From the NCBI GenBank assembly GCA_023954715.1, contig JAGSHD010000012.1, positions 62,001-126,000 on the forward strand: 64,000 nucleotides of DNA, written 5' to 3'. The translations under genes were made by a program, and so were the position numbers. Source of the stretch: Candidatus Cloacimonadota bacterium (GTDB taxonomy: Bacteria; Muiribacteriota; UBA6191). Shown here piece after piece: positions 35,419 through 43,281 of the stretch. Position 1 is the stretch's first letter. Each line of letters opens with the position of its first letter. Under the pieces are notes generated by a model that was not told the DNA's origin, ran no database searches, and saw nothing but the letters and a program-made list of their open reading frames with translations.

Positions 35419-36357
35419 CTTTTTATAGGTTTGCTCAATAGCAAGTTTGACCCCATTTTTGTTCCAGTGGGAGTCTGTTTTAAAGTATAGGTTTTTTTTG
35501 TTTTGAAAAGCAGAGTAGACATCTATACAATCTACATTTAATTTTTTAAGTTGGTTTTGTACAAACGTAATATGTTGGTAATTAATTAGATTGTGTATTG
35601 GTTTTTCGATGGTAGCTTTATTGGGGACAATTAAAACAAATAGTTTTACTCCCACCGAGTCCAAGTATTTTTGAATAGAAGTGAGTTTTTGAATGTATCT
35701 TTGATGCACAGTGCTTTGAATTGGTGAAAAACTAGATCCTACAAATTGAGTAGATAAGCTTTGCTTTAGGTAAAGTCGATCTTGCTTATAATGCAGCAAC
35801 TCATTTGGAAAGTCGCCAAATGTACTCCACTTAAAATCATTGAGTTTAGTCTGGGCCCATTGAGCGATGACTGATTGTAAGAGTAGGCTTTGTAACTTAG
35901 CTTCTCTTTTAGTAAATAGTGAGTCTATTTGAAATAGAGACAATTGTAATTTACTAGGAAACTTTCCGTACATATATTTTTCTATAGACTCCAGTACTAT
36001 TACTTTAACTTTAGGGTGTAGGGTCAACTGATGTTGAATGGCCTTTAAACTCTGGTCATGGAGTGAAACATGGGTACTGACAGGAGTTTTTAGTCTGTTT
36101 TGTAGTTGAAGGCTAAAGCTGTTGTATCCGTAGTTCGTTATTAATAAACTATCTCCAAAACAAAGAATTGTAGCCTCTTTGTTATAGAAGGACTGAGACA
36201 AAATTTGGGGTTCTTTTTGTTTGAACTTACTAAGACCAGAGATAGATTGAAGATCTCCAAAGGCCATTTTGTTTGAAAGAATAAGTTGTGGGTGTTCACT
36301 CCAGATAAGGATAAAAACACAAATAAAAATTACTATAATAGAGAGTACTTTTTTCAT
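35398..36357 (-). CDS. SGNH/AlgX-type hydrolase-fold acetyltransferase partner
   Basis: A 319-residue membrane-anchored protein (helix about 4-20) with an SGNH-fold domain: block I is ILCFGDSLLITNYGYN (Ser nucleophile near residue 70) and the C-terminal catalytic pair is FKTDSHWNKNGVKLA (Asp-x-x-His). The middle strand VKLFVLIVPNKATIEKPIHN is typical of AlgJ/AlgX-like proteins. Together with the overlapping upstream MBOAT gene (one base shared at 36357) it forms the classic two-protein system that transfers acetyl groups across the inner membrane to an exopolysaccharide or cell-wall glycan. It is convergent with, and overlaps by 21 bases, the O-methyltransferase gene. Confidence 0.85.
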   Translation of the reverse strand: MKKVLSIIVIFICVFILIWSEHPQLILSNKMAFGDLQSISGLSKFKQKEPQILSQSFYNKEATILCFGDSLLITNYGYNSFSLQLQNRLKTPVSTHVSLHDQSLKAIQHQLTLHPKVKVIVLESIEKYMYGKFPSKLQLSLFQIDSLFTKREAKLQSLLLQSVIAQWAQTKLNDFKWSTFGDFPNELLHYKQDRLYLKQSLSTQFVGSSFSPIQSTVHQRYIQKLTSIQKYLDSVGVKLFVLIVPNKATIEKPIHNLINYQHITFVQNQLKKLNVDCIDVYSAFQNKKNLYFKTDSHWNKNGVKLAIEQTYKKLSQFSK

Positions 36358-37589
36358 TAAAACCTATAGTATAAAAAGAGTTTACTTTGAGTCTTTCCAA
36401 ATAGCACAATTAAAAAAAGTAGAGTAAGTAAAAACCAAGGTTGATAAGCTTTACGTAGTAACCTGACCTTAGTTTTAGAAAATTCCTCCAAATACTCCCA
36501 ATAAAAGTAGGCAGACCCTAGTATTAGTAAAAATAGGTGAGTGAATTGAAAGGTGTAAGCTTCTGATTTTATGGAGGGGCTAGAGATAAAAGACCAATTA
36601 CTTTGTTGAAATAAAAACCAAGAAGAAAACACTAGAACTTGAGTTAATATAAAACCGAAACGAATTTTTTTTGAAAGAGTATGGAATAAGAAATGCCAAA
36701 TTCCCCAAAGTAAAAAACCAATTGTAAGCCCATGCCAAATGGCTGAGATTAAAAACACCATAAATGAAGCAAAAACTTTGGTATTTCCACCAAGAGGAAT
36801 GTACACATAATCTACAAAAAACCGTCGTAAGCTAGTGTGCCATCGCATCCAAAAATCTTTTAAATTAGAAGCAAGGTAAGGTCGCTTAAAGTTTTGACTT
36901 ATCTTTACTCCAAAAAGCATGGCACTAGCACGAGCTATTTGGCAATAGGCTGAAAAATCAAAGTAAATAAATAAACCAAAACAAAATGTACTAAGAGCTA
37001 TTGATCCTTGCATAGCATATAGATCATAGAAACGATCTCCTAAGACTTGTTTTTTAAATAGAGCGATCAAAATCATAGAAAAACTATAATAGAGTCGAGA
37101 GTTAGAAGGTGCTTTCAAGTGCCTAAGACGTTGTATAAGTTGTTTGGGTTTTTCAATGGGGCCTGCAACTAATTGAGGAAAAAATGAAAGATAAAGGGCG
37201 GTGGAAAATAAGCTTTGTGGTGGTAAAAGACCCTTTTTAACATCTAAAAAATACGAAACCGCCTGTAATGAGAAAAAGGAGATTCCTAGAGGTAAAAAAT
37301 TAGAGTCTTGAAAAGGCAATATATAGCTTTTAATAAAAAGTAGGGGGGATAAAATAAGTAGGCAAGATATGATACTAAAGCTTGTGGAGCATTGATAAGC
37401 GCGTTTAGATACTCTGTGACTAAGTAAAATCAAGTATATCAATACAGCTAGATATTTTAGTGAAAAACTAGCATAGAAGTAAAAACTAAAAAGTAATATG
37501 ACAAAAGGAAGTTTTTTTTTACTTACTATAGTTGAAAGTGAAACTAAAAGAAGCAAAATGATGAAATAATGAATAGATAAGAAGCTCAT
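36357..37589 (-). CDS. MBOAT-family O-acyltransferase (AlgI/DltB-like)
   Basis: A 410-residue protein with about ten membrane helices. Family motifs are LVAGPIEKPKQLI, FIYFDFSAYCQIARASAMLFG, FKRPYLASNLKDFWMRWHTSL and the catalytic-histidine region ISAIWHGLTIGFLLWG. MBOAT proteins of the AlgI group move acyl groups from cytoplasmic donors across the inner membrane to a periplasmic SGNH partner, which is encoded immediately downstream. The pair probably O-acetylates an envelope polysaccharide; no polymer-synthesis genes are near to say which. A hairpin terminator at 37615-37666 separates it from the TPR gene upstream. Length is slightly below AlgI but complete. Confidence 0.93.
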   Translation of the reverse strand: MSFLSIHYFIILLLLVSLSTIVSKKKLPFVILLFSFYFYASFSLKYLAVLIYLILLSHRVSKRAYQCSTSFSIISCLLILSPLLFIKSYILPFQDSNFLPLGISFFSLQAVSYFLDVKKGLLPPQSLFSTALYLSFFPQLVAGPIEKPKQLIQRLRHLKAPSNSRLYYSFSMILIALFKKQVLGDRFYDLYAMQGSIALSTFCFGLFIYFDFSAYCQIARASAMLFGVKISQNFKRPYLASNLKDFWMRWHTSLRRFFVDYVYIPLGGNTKVFASFMVFLISAIWHGLTIGFLLWGIWHFLFHTLSKKIRFGFILTQVLVFSSWFLFQQSNWSFISSPSIKSEAYTFQFTHLFLLILGSAYFYWEYLEEFSKTKVRLLRKAYQPWFLLTLLFLIVLFGKTQSKLFLYYRF

Positions 37590-37614
37590 ATTTTCATTGT
37601 TTTAAAAGCAAAAA

Positions 37615-37670
37615 GTACATACTTTCGGATAGATTAGATTTTTCGAATCCATCAGAAAGTATGTACATTT
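37615..37670 (-). terminator. Hairpin terminator behind the TPR gene
   Basis: GTACATACTTTC (37615-37626) and GAAAGTATGTAC (37655-37666) are perfect 12-base complements with a partly self-pairing 28-base spacer. Read on the minus strand the hairpin is followed by TTTTTGCTTTT, as in intrinsic terminators. It separates the TPR gene from the MBOAT gene. Confidence 0.7.
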
Positions 37671-37793
37671 ATAATCCTAAAAAGTTCCTTTTAGTTTGAA
37701 GATAAGTTACTTCAAATTGAGATGAAACATAAGTTTAAAAGTATTTAGGCTTAAAGATATTTTGAAGCCAAAAATAGCTGAGTGTCATTATAT

Positions 37794-39119
37794 CTATTTT
37801 GTGGGAGTATTTTCTACAAAAAACTCTTTTATGACACTTTCAAATGGCTCTTTTTCTTTTGCTTTTTTCATTGCAATCAGTAAGTCATCTAATGCATAAG
37901 GGTCATTTGGTGAGTTATGGTGAGCCACTTTATAAAACTTTCTAGCTTGTTGAGGTTGATTGTTTACCAATAAAAATAAACCTAAGTTGTAATTACTTAC
38001 GGCATCATTAGGCTCAACATCTAAAGCTTTTTTTGTAATTTCAATGGCTTGTTTTACTTCATTTCGTAAATACAATACCCACCCGAGATTACTTAGTGCA
38101 GAGTTATAGTGAGGGCGAAGTGAAATGGCTTTATTATAGTGCTCCGATGCTTGATCAAGAGCTTTCATTTCTAAGTATATGATGCCTAAATTGTTATGAA
38201 TCTCTGGGATGTCATCTGAAATAGATAAGATTTTTTCATAATTAGATTTAGCCAAGCTGTAGTTACCAAGCCCAAAGTAGGCATTTGATAGATTATAGTG
38301 TCCATAGATATTTTGATCATCTAAAGATATTAACTCTGTGGAATATTTTATAGAGTCTTTATACTGCTTTAAGTGGTTGCTTATGTTACCCAGACTGATC
38401 AATGTATCATGATGTTTGGGCTTTATTTTTAAGGCCTTTAGGTAGTACTTTTTGGCCGAAGTATAATCACCGTTGCTTTTGTATGATAAGCCTAGGTTAT
38501 ATACTGCATAAAAGAAGTTTGGGTTTGTTTTGTGAGCTATACTGTAGCACACTCGGGCCTCGTTGGTTTTACCTTCACTATCGAGCAAAATCCCCCAGTC
38601 ATTGTAGGCTTCATATAGCTTGTTGTTTAAGTTGACCGCTTGATCAAAATGATAATGTGCGCCTGCATTTTGATTTTGCTCTACATATAATAAAGCTAGA
38701 TCATAATGCACATCAAACAAGTCGGGATTAATATCTAAAGTATTTTTATAAGCTAAGATTGCTTCTGGGATATGGTTGGCACTTTTATGAGAGATGGCTA
38801 ATTGTAGGGATGCTTCATAATCTTCATTATTGAATAATACAGCTTGGCTAAAAGCTTCGATTGCTTTTGTATTTTGCTTACTCTCTAAGTAGGCTAGTCC
38901 CAAATTGTAATAAGTATCTGAGCTATCTAGTTTAAGATCTACAATATCCTCGTAAATTTCAATGGACTCTTGAAAGTCTTCTTTTTGATAGGAGAGAATC
39001 GCTTTTTGATACATTTTGGTGTAATCACTATAATTGTATCCTTGCTGTTGAGTCATGGATGCAGATATGTGTTGGATACATAAAAACGAAGATAATGTGA
39101 GATAATATACTAGTTTCAT
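37794..39119 (-). CDS. Exported tetratricopeptide-repeat protein
   Basis: A protein of about 441 residues. The ATG at 39119 is preferred because it follows AAAGG at good distance and opens a signal peptide (KLVYYLTLSSFLCIQHISAS); an upstream ATG at 39221 adds 34 unconserved residues. The rest is about eleven consecutive TPRs of 34 residues, e.g. DTYYNLGLAYLESKQNTKAI and YNNLGIIYLEMKALDQASEHY, with the usual W/L/G/Y/A/P spacing. The protein should be a periplasmic scaffold. It ends near the hairpin at 37615-37670. TPR proteins of this kind assist outer-membrane or polysaccharide machines, but no partner is identified. Confidence 0.88.
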   Translation of the reverse strand: MKLVYYLTLSSFLCIQHISASMTQQQGYNYSDYTKMYQKAILSYQKEDFQESIEIYEDIVDLKLDSSDTYYNLGLAYLESKQNTKAIEAFSQAVLFNNEDYEASLQLAISHKSANHIPEAILAYKNTLDINPDLFDVHYDLALLYVEQNQNAGAHYHFDQAVNLNNKLYEAYNDWGILLDSEGKTNEARVCYSIAHKTNPNFFYAVYNLGLSYKSNGDYTSAKKYYLKALKIKPKHHDTLISLGNISNHLKQYKDSIKYSTELISLDDQNIYGHYNLSNAYFGLGNYSLAKSNYEKILSISDDIPEIHNNLGIIYLEMKALDQASEHYNKAISLRPHYNSALSNLGWVLYLRNEVKQAIEITKKALDVEPNDAVSNYNLGLFLLVNNQPQQARKFYKVAHHNSPNDPYALDDLLIAMKKAKEKEPFESVIKEFFVENTPTK

Positions 39120-39268
39120 AGGGAACCTTTTGCAATCTATTTGATTACCTATCGTTGAGAAAAACAATTGGGTTAACTGGCTAGATTTGGTGGGAGGACA
39201 AAAAGTTGTAAGAGTAGACAAAGTTGTTAAACTTTAAAAAAAAGGGCTGAAATTATAGTGTTTTAACA

Positions 39269-39649
39269 CTAATTTAGATGCATGAAACCCATGAAGTGAC
39301 TTGCTTGTTCATTGAATAGTTCAATTTGTACTTTATCAGAGGCACTTTTGTATTTTTTATCTAAATGTTGGATTTCTTGTAGTTTATTTGTGATAAATTG
39401 AATAAACTTTGGATTTCGTAACTGATCTAGGTCATCAATTAATTGGTAAGCTCGATCAATAGAGTCTGAGTCATTACAGTCCTCTTGAATTTTTGAACGG
39501 AGTTGAAGAAGTTCATCTTGAATCTCAATTAAGTTTTCTTCGTAGTCGGCTAAAAGTAGCATAAATGAGCGAGCATCTTTAATAGTTAGCTGAATACTTT
39601 TTTCAAGCTCTTTAAAGCGGTCTTTTATATTTTGTTTTTTGGCGGACAA
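39269..39649 (-). CDS. Small helical coiled-coil protein
   Basis: Unrecognised 126-residue soluble protein, strongly helical and rich in Glu, Lys, Gln and Leu with heptad-like spacing (KELEKSIQLTIKDARSFMLL; IEIQDELLQLRSKIQED). There is no signal peptide or membrane helix. It begins six bases after the stop of the DUF2225 gene on the same strand, so the two are co-transcribed. A partner or regulator of the DUF2225 protein is the simplest guess. Nothing follows on this strand until the TPR gene's promoter region. Confidence 0.7.
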   Translation of the reverse strand: MSAKKQNIKDRFKELEKSIQLTIKDARSFMLLLADYEENLIEIQDELLQLRSKIQEDCNDSDSIDRAYQLIDDLDQLRNPKFIQFITNKLQEIQHLDKKYKSASDKVQIELFNEQASHFMGFMHLN

Positions 39650-39655
39650 ATTAAA

Positions 39656-40423
39656 CTACTCACTTTGATCTGAGCTTTCTTCTTTACTAGGGGACTCTTC
39701 TTGTGAGTCATCCTCTTCTTCTTGGGCTTGTGGAGCATCTTTTAATGACTCCCAGCCGAGTCGTGCCATTTTCATATATTTTGGCTCTGAGTTTAGGGCT
39801 TTATCATTTACTACTTTTTGAAAAAAGTTAACAGCCTGTCGAGCATTTCCGGTACGACGATAGAGTTCACCTAATAGATAAGTGATTCCACCTTGACTCA
39901 TGTTTCCAAAGTCGGGCTCGTCTTCGGTGGTGAATGCTTCTAGGTAAAACTTGAGGGCATAAGCGATAAACTTAGCCTCTTGTTTATCTTTTTTAAGGGA
40001 ACGATATAGCCAAGCAAGCCTCATATTAAATGTACCGATTTTTGCAACAGACGTTTTTTTATGTTTTGCTGTTAAAATAGCTAGTTTATAACTTGTGATA
40101 GCAGCAGGAAAAGTACGTGCTTGTGTAAAGTCTGTTTTACCAGCAACGAGCTTTAAAATTTTATAATCGTTTTCGAAATCTTCATCGTTGAGTTTACCAG
40201 TTGTAGTAAAGTCATCTCCACGAAGATCAGCATATAGACAGTTAGGGCAGACCCAAACAGAATAATATAATGGGTTTAGACCGGAGTATTTTTTACCTAG
40301 GTCGGGGTACTCTTCTACCACTGCAATTTTTCCTTGCCAGATGTTTTCTGTCATGAATTCTTCGTAGCAAAGAGGGCATTCTACTTCTTTTAACCAAATT
40401 TGTTGTGTTTGTTGCATTGTCAT
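39656..40423 (-). CDS. DUF2225 zinc-ribbon/TPR protein
   Basis: A 255-residue protein matching DUF2225 by layout: an N-terminal zinc ribbon with EVECPLCYEEF and VWVCPNCLYADLRGDDF, a following helical region in which LAWLYRSLKKDKQE and YLLGELYRRTGNARQAVNFF form two or three TPR-like hairpins, and a low-complexity acidic Glu/Ser/Asp tail. The family is widespread in Firmicutes, spirochaetes and deltaproteobacteria-like lineages with no assigned biochemical role. It is followed closely by a small coiled-coil gene. Upstream (plus-strand coordinates 40498-40627) lies mobile repeat copy B, which may influence its promoter. Confidence 0.88.
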   Translation of the reverse strand: MTMQQTQQIWLKEVECPLCYEEFMTENIWQGKIAVVEEYPDLGKKYSGLNPLYYSVWVCPNCLYADLRGDDFTTTGKLNDEDFENDYKILKLVAGKTDFTQARTFPAAITSYKLAILTAKHKKTSVAKIGTFNMRLAWLYRSLKKDKQEAKFIAYALKFYLEAFTTEDEPDFGNMSQGGITYLLGELYRRTGNARQAVNFFQKVVNDKALNSEPKYMKMARLGWESLKDAPQAQEEEDDSQEESPSKEESSDQSE

Positions 40424-40489
40424 AATTGATATTATACTCTAAGTTTGATTAATTCACCAAGCAAGAGTTTTACATATAAATAATTCAAA

Positions 40490-40635
40490 ATTATTTTGTA
40501 ATTATTCAGGTAGTCTCTTTAATAAAAGTTGAGGATCATACAGGTTTTTCGTGGTTTTTTGTTTATAGAATCGGTTTAGCTTATCAAGCTTTGTGTAGAA
40601 ATTGAAAAAATGTAGCTGAATAGTTACATTATTTT
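40490..40635 (+). repeat. 130-bp MITE-like element, copy B, with exact 8-bp target duplication
   Basis: The element proper is 40498-40627: it starts GTAATTATTCAG and ends CTGAATAGTTAC, an inverted repeat matching at 11 of 12 positions. ATTATTTT flanks it on both sides (40490-40497 and 40628-40635), an exact 8-bp duplication. No ORF inside. GTAA-starting ends and 8-bp duplications are hallmarks of IS66-family elements. Confidence 0.92.
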
Positions 40636-40703
40636 TATAGCTGCATAGAAAACCAAAAGCTTTAGCAAAACCACTTTTATTTGTGTATAGGATATTTTTA
40701 GAA

Positions 40704-41690
40704 ATGTACAATTTAGATTTTTTTCCTCATATTAAAGAAATTGACTGGTTGAATGATAAAACTTTGGCAAAAATCCTTTCACAACTCCCCAAAAAGGTAT
40801 TGCTAGTGCATTCAAACTGGGCACTTCGTGAAGGTCATGTTGATCGTTTTTTAAAAAACTCAAAAAAATCTGAGATCATCAGTTATCTATTAGAAGGTGA
40901 ACCGGAGTATTCAAAGATAGTTGAGAGTTTTTCTTGGATTGATGATTACTCTTTGATTATAGGTATTGGTAGCGGAAACGTAATGGATTTTTGTAAGATC
41001 TTATCTGCTGCCTTTAAAAATCACGAGGACTTTAATCAGAGTATTTATGGGGTCGCTACTAAGGTAAAGCAAGTTCAAAAACATAAAAAGTTATGGTTGT
41101 TTCCTAGTCATTATTCGTCCTCTTCTTGGATATCAAAATCTTTAGTGTTTCAAAGAGATGATTACAAGGTTTCATGTTTTGGGGCTGGATTGATTGCTGA
41201 TAAAGTATTGATCGACCCTATGGTTTTGGAGAGTATTTCACAAGAGGACTGGTTAGAGAAGTCATTTGATTGTTTTGCTCATTTTTACGAGGTTTATCAA
41301 TCTTTAAAGAACAAAGATCCATTTTATCAATCCACATTGCTAGGGTGGTATCAAAAGTTTTATGAGTCTGTTGATCAAAAAGACTATAAAAACTTGTTTT
41401 TTTTGGCAAGTTTTTTGTTTTCAGGTTTTATAGAGATGGATAAAGTTGAGTGGCCTATTCATATCAAATCACACGCTTATGGGCCAAGACTCAAGTTATC
41501 CCATACTCAAAGTTTATTGATTCAAGATAAATCATTTGAAGATTCGTCCATAAACTTTAGGGAGTTATATGGAGAATTGTTTAGAAAATATTCGAATATT
41601 TCAGAGAGATTAGATCAAAAATCCATACAAAAATTAGATGAATTGGCTTTACAAATGAACCCCAGAAGTATGTCATACAAACAAAATTAG
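40704..41690 (+). CDS. Iron-containing alcohol dehydrogenase-like protein
   Basis: A divergent member of the Fe-ADH/dehydroquinate synthase-like superfamily, about 328 residues. LIIGIGSGNVMDFCKILSAA is the nucleotide-binding GGGS loop, LFPSHYSSSSWISKSLVF stands where the family has PTTAGTGSE, VLIDPMVLESISQEDWLEK precedes SFDCFAHFYEVY (metal Asp and His), and IKSHAYGPRLKLSHTQSL provides two further metal histidines. All four ligands seem kept while the glycine-rich T-A-G-T-G motif is altered, so an unusual substrate is likely. The start at 40704 follows AGAA; an upstream GTG at 40683 is possible. A mobile element (copy B) sits immediately upstream. Confidence 0.75.
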   Translation: MYNLDFFPHIKEIDWLNDKTLAKILSQLPKKVLLVHSNWALREGHVDRFLKNSKKSEIISYLLEGEPEYSKIVESFSWIDDYSLIIGIGSGNVMDFCKILSAAFKNHEDFNQSIYGVATKVKQVQKHKKLWLFPSHYSSSSWISKSLVFQRDDYKVSCFGAGLIADKVLIDPMVLESISQEDWLEKSFDCFAHFYEVYQSLKNKDPFYQSTLLGWYQKFYESVDQKDYKNLFFLASFLFSGFIEMDKVEWPIHIKSHAYGPRLKLSHTQSLLIQDKSFEDSSINFRELYGELFRKYSNISERLDQKSIQKLDELALQMNPRSMSYKQN

Positions 41691-41834
41691 TCAAAAAATG
41701 CAACTATTTGTATGCCTGCTGCCCCACTTATGAACAAATGCTTTGTGGTTTTAAAAGCTAGGTCGATAGGTAAATAAGAGGTTTTTAATTTACACAGATT
41801 TTTGTAAGTTAAAATGAGTTACCTGGGGGTAGAT

Positions 41835-41969
41835 ATGAAGTTTGAAGAAGCTTTTCTTTTGAGTTTAGCAGCAGTATTGTTTTCGACGTTTGTTATTTAT
41901 GTACAAGCATATTTAAAAAGTCCATTTGCGGACGAAGAAGAAGTCCAAGAAGAAATCAGTAAATCTTAG
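41835..41969 (+). CDS. Single-pass small membrane protein (44 residues)
   Basis: A short ORF preceded by GGGGGTAGAT at ideal distance. The product begins MKFEEAFLLSLAAVLFSTF, one membrane helix to about residue 28, followed by an acidic tail with DEEEVQEE ending ISKS. An in-frame ATG 21 bases upstream (41814) is possible but would place the Shine-Dalgarno inside the gene. A strong hairpin terminator follows 57 bases downstream (42029-42066), consistent with a real transcription unit. Function unknown; size and charge pattern resemble small regulatory subunits of membrane complexes. Confidence 0.6.
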   Translation: MKFEEAFLLSLAAVLFSTFVIYVQAYLKSPFADEEEVQEEISKS

Positions 41970-42028
41970 AACAACTACGATTTGGGGCAACTCTAATTGA
42001 GATATAAGTTTTAAGTGGCTAAAATAAA

Positions 42029-42068
42029 AAAATCCCCTTTGTTAAATAAATAACAAAGGGGATTTTTT
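42029..42068 (+). terminator. Intrinsic terminator
   Basis: A perfect 16-base stem (arms 42029-42044 and 42051-42066, core TCCCCTTTGTTA) with a six-base loop, ending in a T-run. It closes the small membrane protein unit and, being symmetrical with A- and T-runs on its two sides, could also act on the minus strand. Confidence 0.85.
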
Positions 42069-42075
42069 AGTTAAA

Positions 42076-42222
42076 CTTAACTTGTAACTACTCAGCTAAA
42101 TTGTTTCAATATCTTTACAAAGGCTGATTATACCTAGGTGCATCAATAAAGCAAAAACCACGAAAAACTTGTATGCTCCACGCCGTTTATCGAAGAGACC
42201 TCCTGAACAATTACCTTAACTT
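42076..42222 (-). repeat. 131-bp MITE-like element, copy D, with exact 8-bp target duplication
   Basis: The element proper (42084-42214) is in reverse orientation: in plus-strand terms it begins GTAACTACTCAGC and ends CCTGAACAATTAC. CTTAACTT is duplicated exactly at 42076-42083 and 42215-42222. The body matches the other copies, including the CCTAGGTGCATCAATAAAG segment. It ends six bases before the stop codon of the MerR-like gene. Confidence 0.93.
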
Positions 42223-42228
42223 TAGAGT

Positions 42229-42600
42229 CTACCAAAGATCGTGACCTTGATTTGCATCATGATACCCAATTTGGATTGTTGGCTCTTCTGCTAGAGTTTT
42301 GTTAAGTACTACAGGCTTTTTAGCCTTAACTACTTTTTTAGTAGCAGCCTTTTTTAGAGGTGTCGTTTTAACTGTCTTACCAGAAAGTTTAGCGATAATA
42401 TCTTCTTTTGGCATTCTGGCTTTGTAAGATTTTTTAATTAATTTAAGAGCTTTAATTGCTTCTGGAGTAAATAAAAGAGCGTTTCTTGCTCCCTTTTCTA
42501 CAGGAATAAAGTCAGGAAATTCCCCTAAATATTTTCTGATAGTGCTTGCACCGATTTCTGTACTTGTACTTGCTTCTTTTAAAGATAGTAATTTAGCCAT
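42229..42600 (-). CDS. MerR-type winged-helix DNA-binding protein
   Basis: A 123-residue protein. Residues about 3-70 form a MerR-like winged helix: LLSLKEASTSTEIGASTIRKY as helix-turn-helix and GARNALLFTPEAIKALKLIKK as wing plus following helix. A Lys/Ala-rich basic linker (TTPLKKAATKKVVKAKKP) follows, then a short tail ending HDANQGHDLW. There is no long dimerisation coiled coil or metal-binding cysteine, so it is not a classical sensor; the basic tail suggests a general DNA-binding or plasmid/phage-type regulator. AAAGGACA precedes the start. The region upstream (42601-43281) is a long non-coding gap. Confidence 0.8.
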   Translation of the reverse strand: MAKLLSLKEASTSTEIGASTIRKYLGEFPDFIPVEKGARNALLFTPEAIKALKLIKKSYKARMPKEDIIAKLSGKTVKTTPLKKAATKKVVKAKKPVVLNKTLAEEPTIQIGYHDANQGHDLW

Positions 42601-43281
42601 TGTTTTGTCCTTTTTAATATTGGTTAATTAATAAATATTCTATAAAAATTGATAGCTATTAGCTAAGAGCTGAATCTTTAGTGTATATGTGTGATGCAAC
42701 GCTTAGTATTTCAATTTAAAACAAGACAAATTATAAGAAGATGTTGTGCCTTGATCTAGCTAGCTAGCAATGTTGTGACAAGTATACTAGAAGATGAACT
42801 TTTTAGGGGGAAATTAAAAAATTTAGTTAATGAATTTTTATATGGAAATGAAACCACACCAAATTATACCAGTAAGCAAGATCTAATAGCAGACATGAGT
42901 TAATAATTTAGAATATAAGTAAAAAAGAGCGATTTTTGACTAGAAAATGGTTCCACCATAGATCACTTAAAAGAAGAATTAAGCAATGAAATCATAATTT
43001 ATTAAAAGTTCTTTTGATTATTTGACCACAATTTTGCCAAAGTAAAGGATAGTTTTGCTTTAAAAATGTAACACTATTGAAAGCTTGGTATGGAATTGAA
43101 GAGTTGAAAATGATAAACTAAATCCTTATATACTCCAACAGGATCTATTGTGGTGTATATTAACTGATTTTCACTATCAAAAATTAGACTGTTGATTTTG
43201 TGAAATACGCCTTAGAACTCATGTATAAGTATGATGTTCGAATACAGTAAAAATAAATCTAGATACTGAGTTGGTTTTGTC
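42601..43281. other. Long intergenic gap with a possible gene remnant
   Basis: This 681-base AT-rich region has no intact gene. On the plus strand, 42775-42903 reads as about 42 codons of reasonable protein (GTG start, segments EDELFRGKLKNLVNEFLYGN and TSKQDLIADMS) before TAA, which may be the remains of a gene. The rest holds only short ORFs. It must contain promoters for the MerR-like gene and the PilB fusion. No repeat-family copy or tRNA is present. Confidence 0.45.

Noticed and set aside
37794..38500. Repeats in the TPR gene as a possible DNA repeat array
   Set aside because: The periodicity of about 102 bases reflects 34-residue TPRs; DNA copies are diverged and there are no CRISPR-like spacers.
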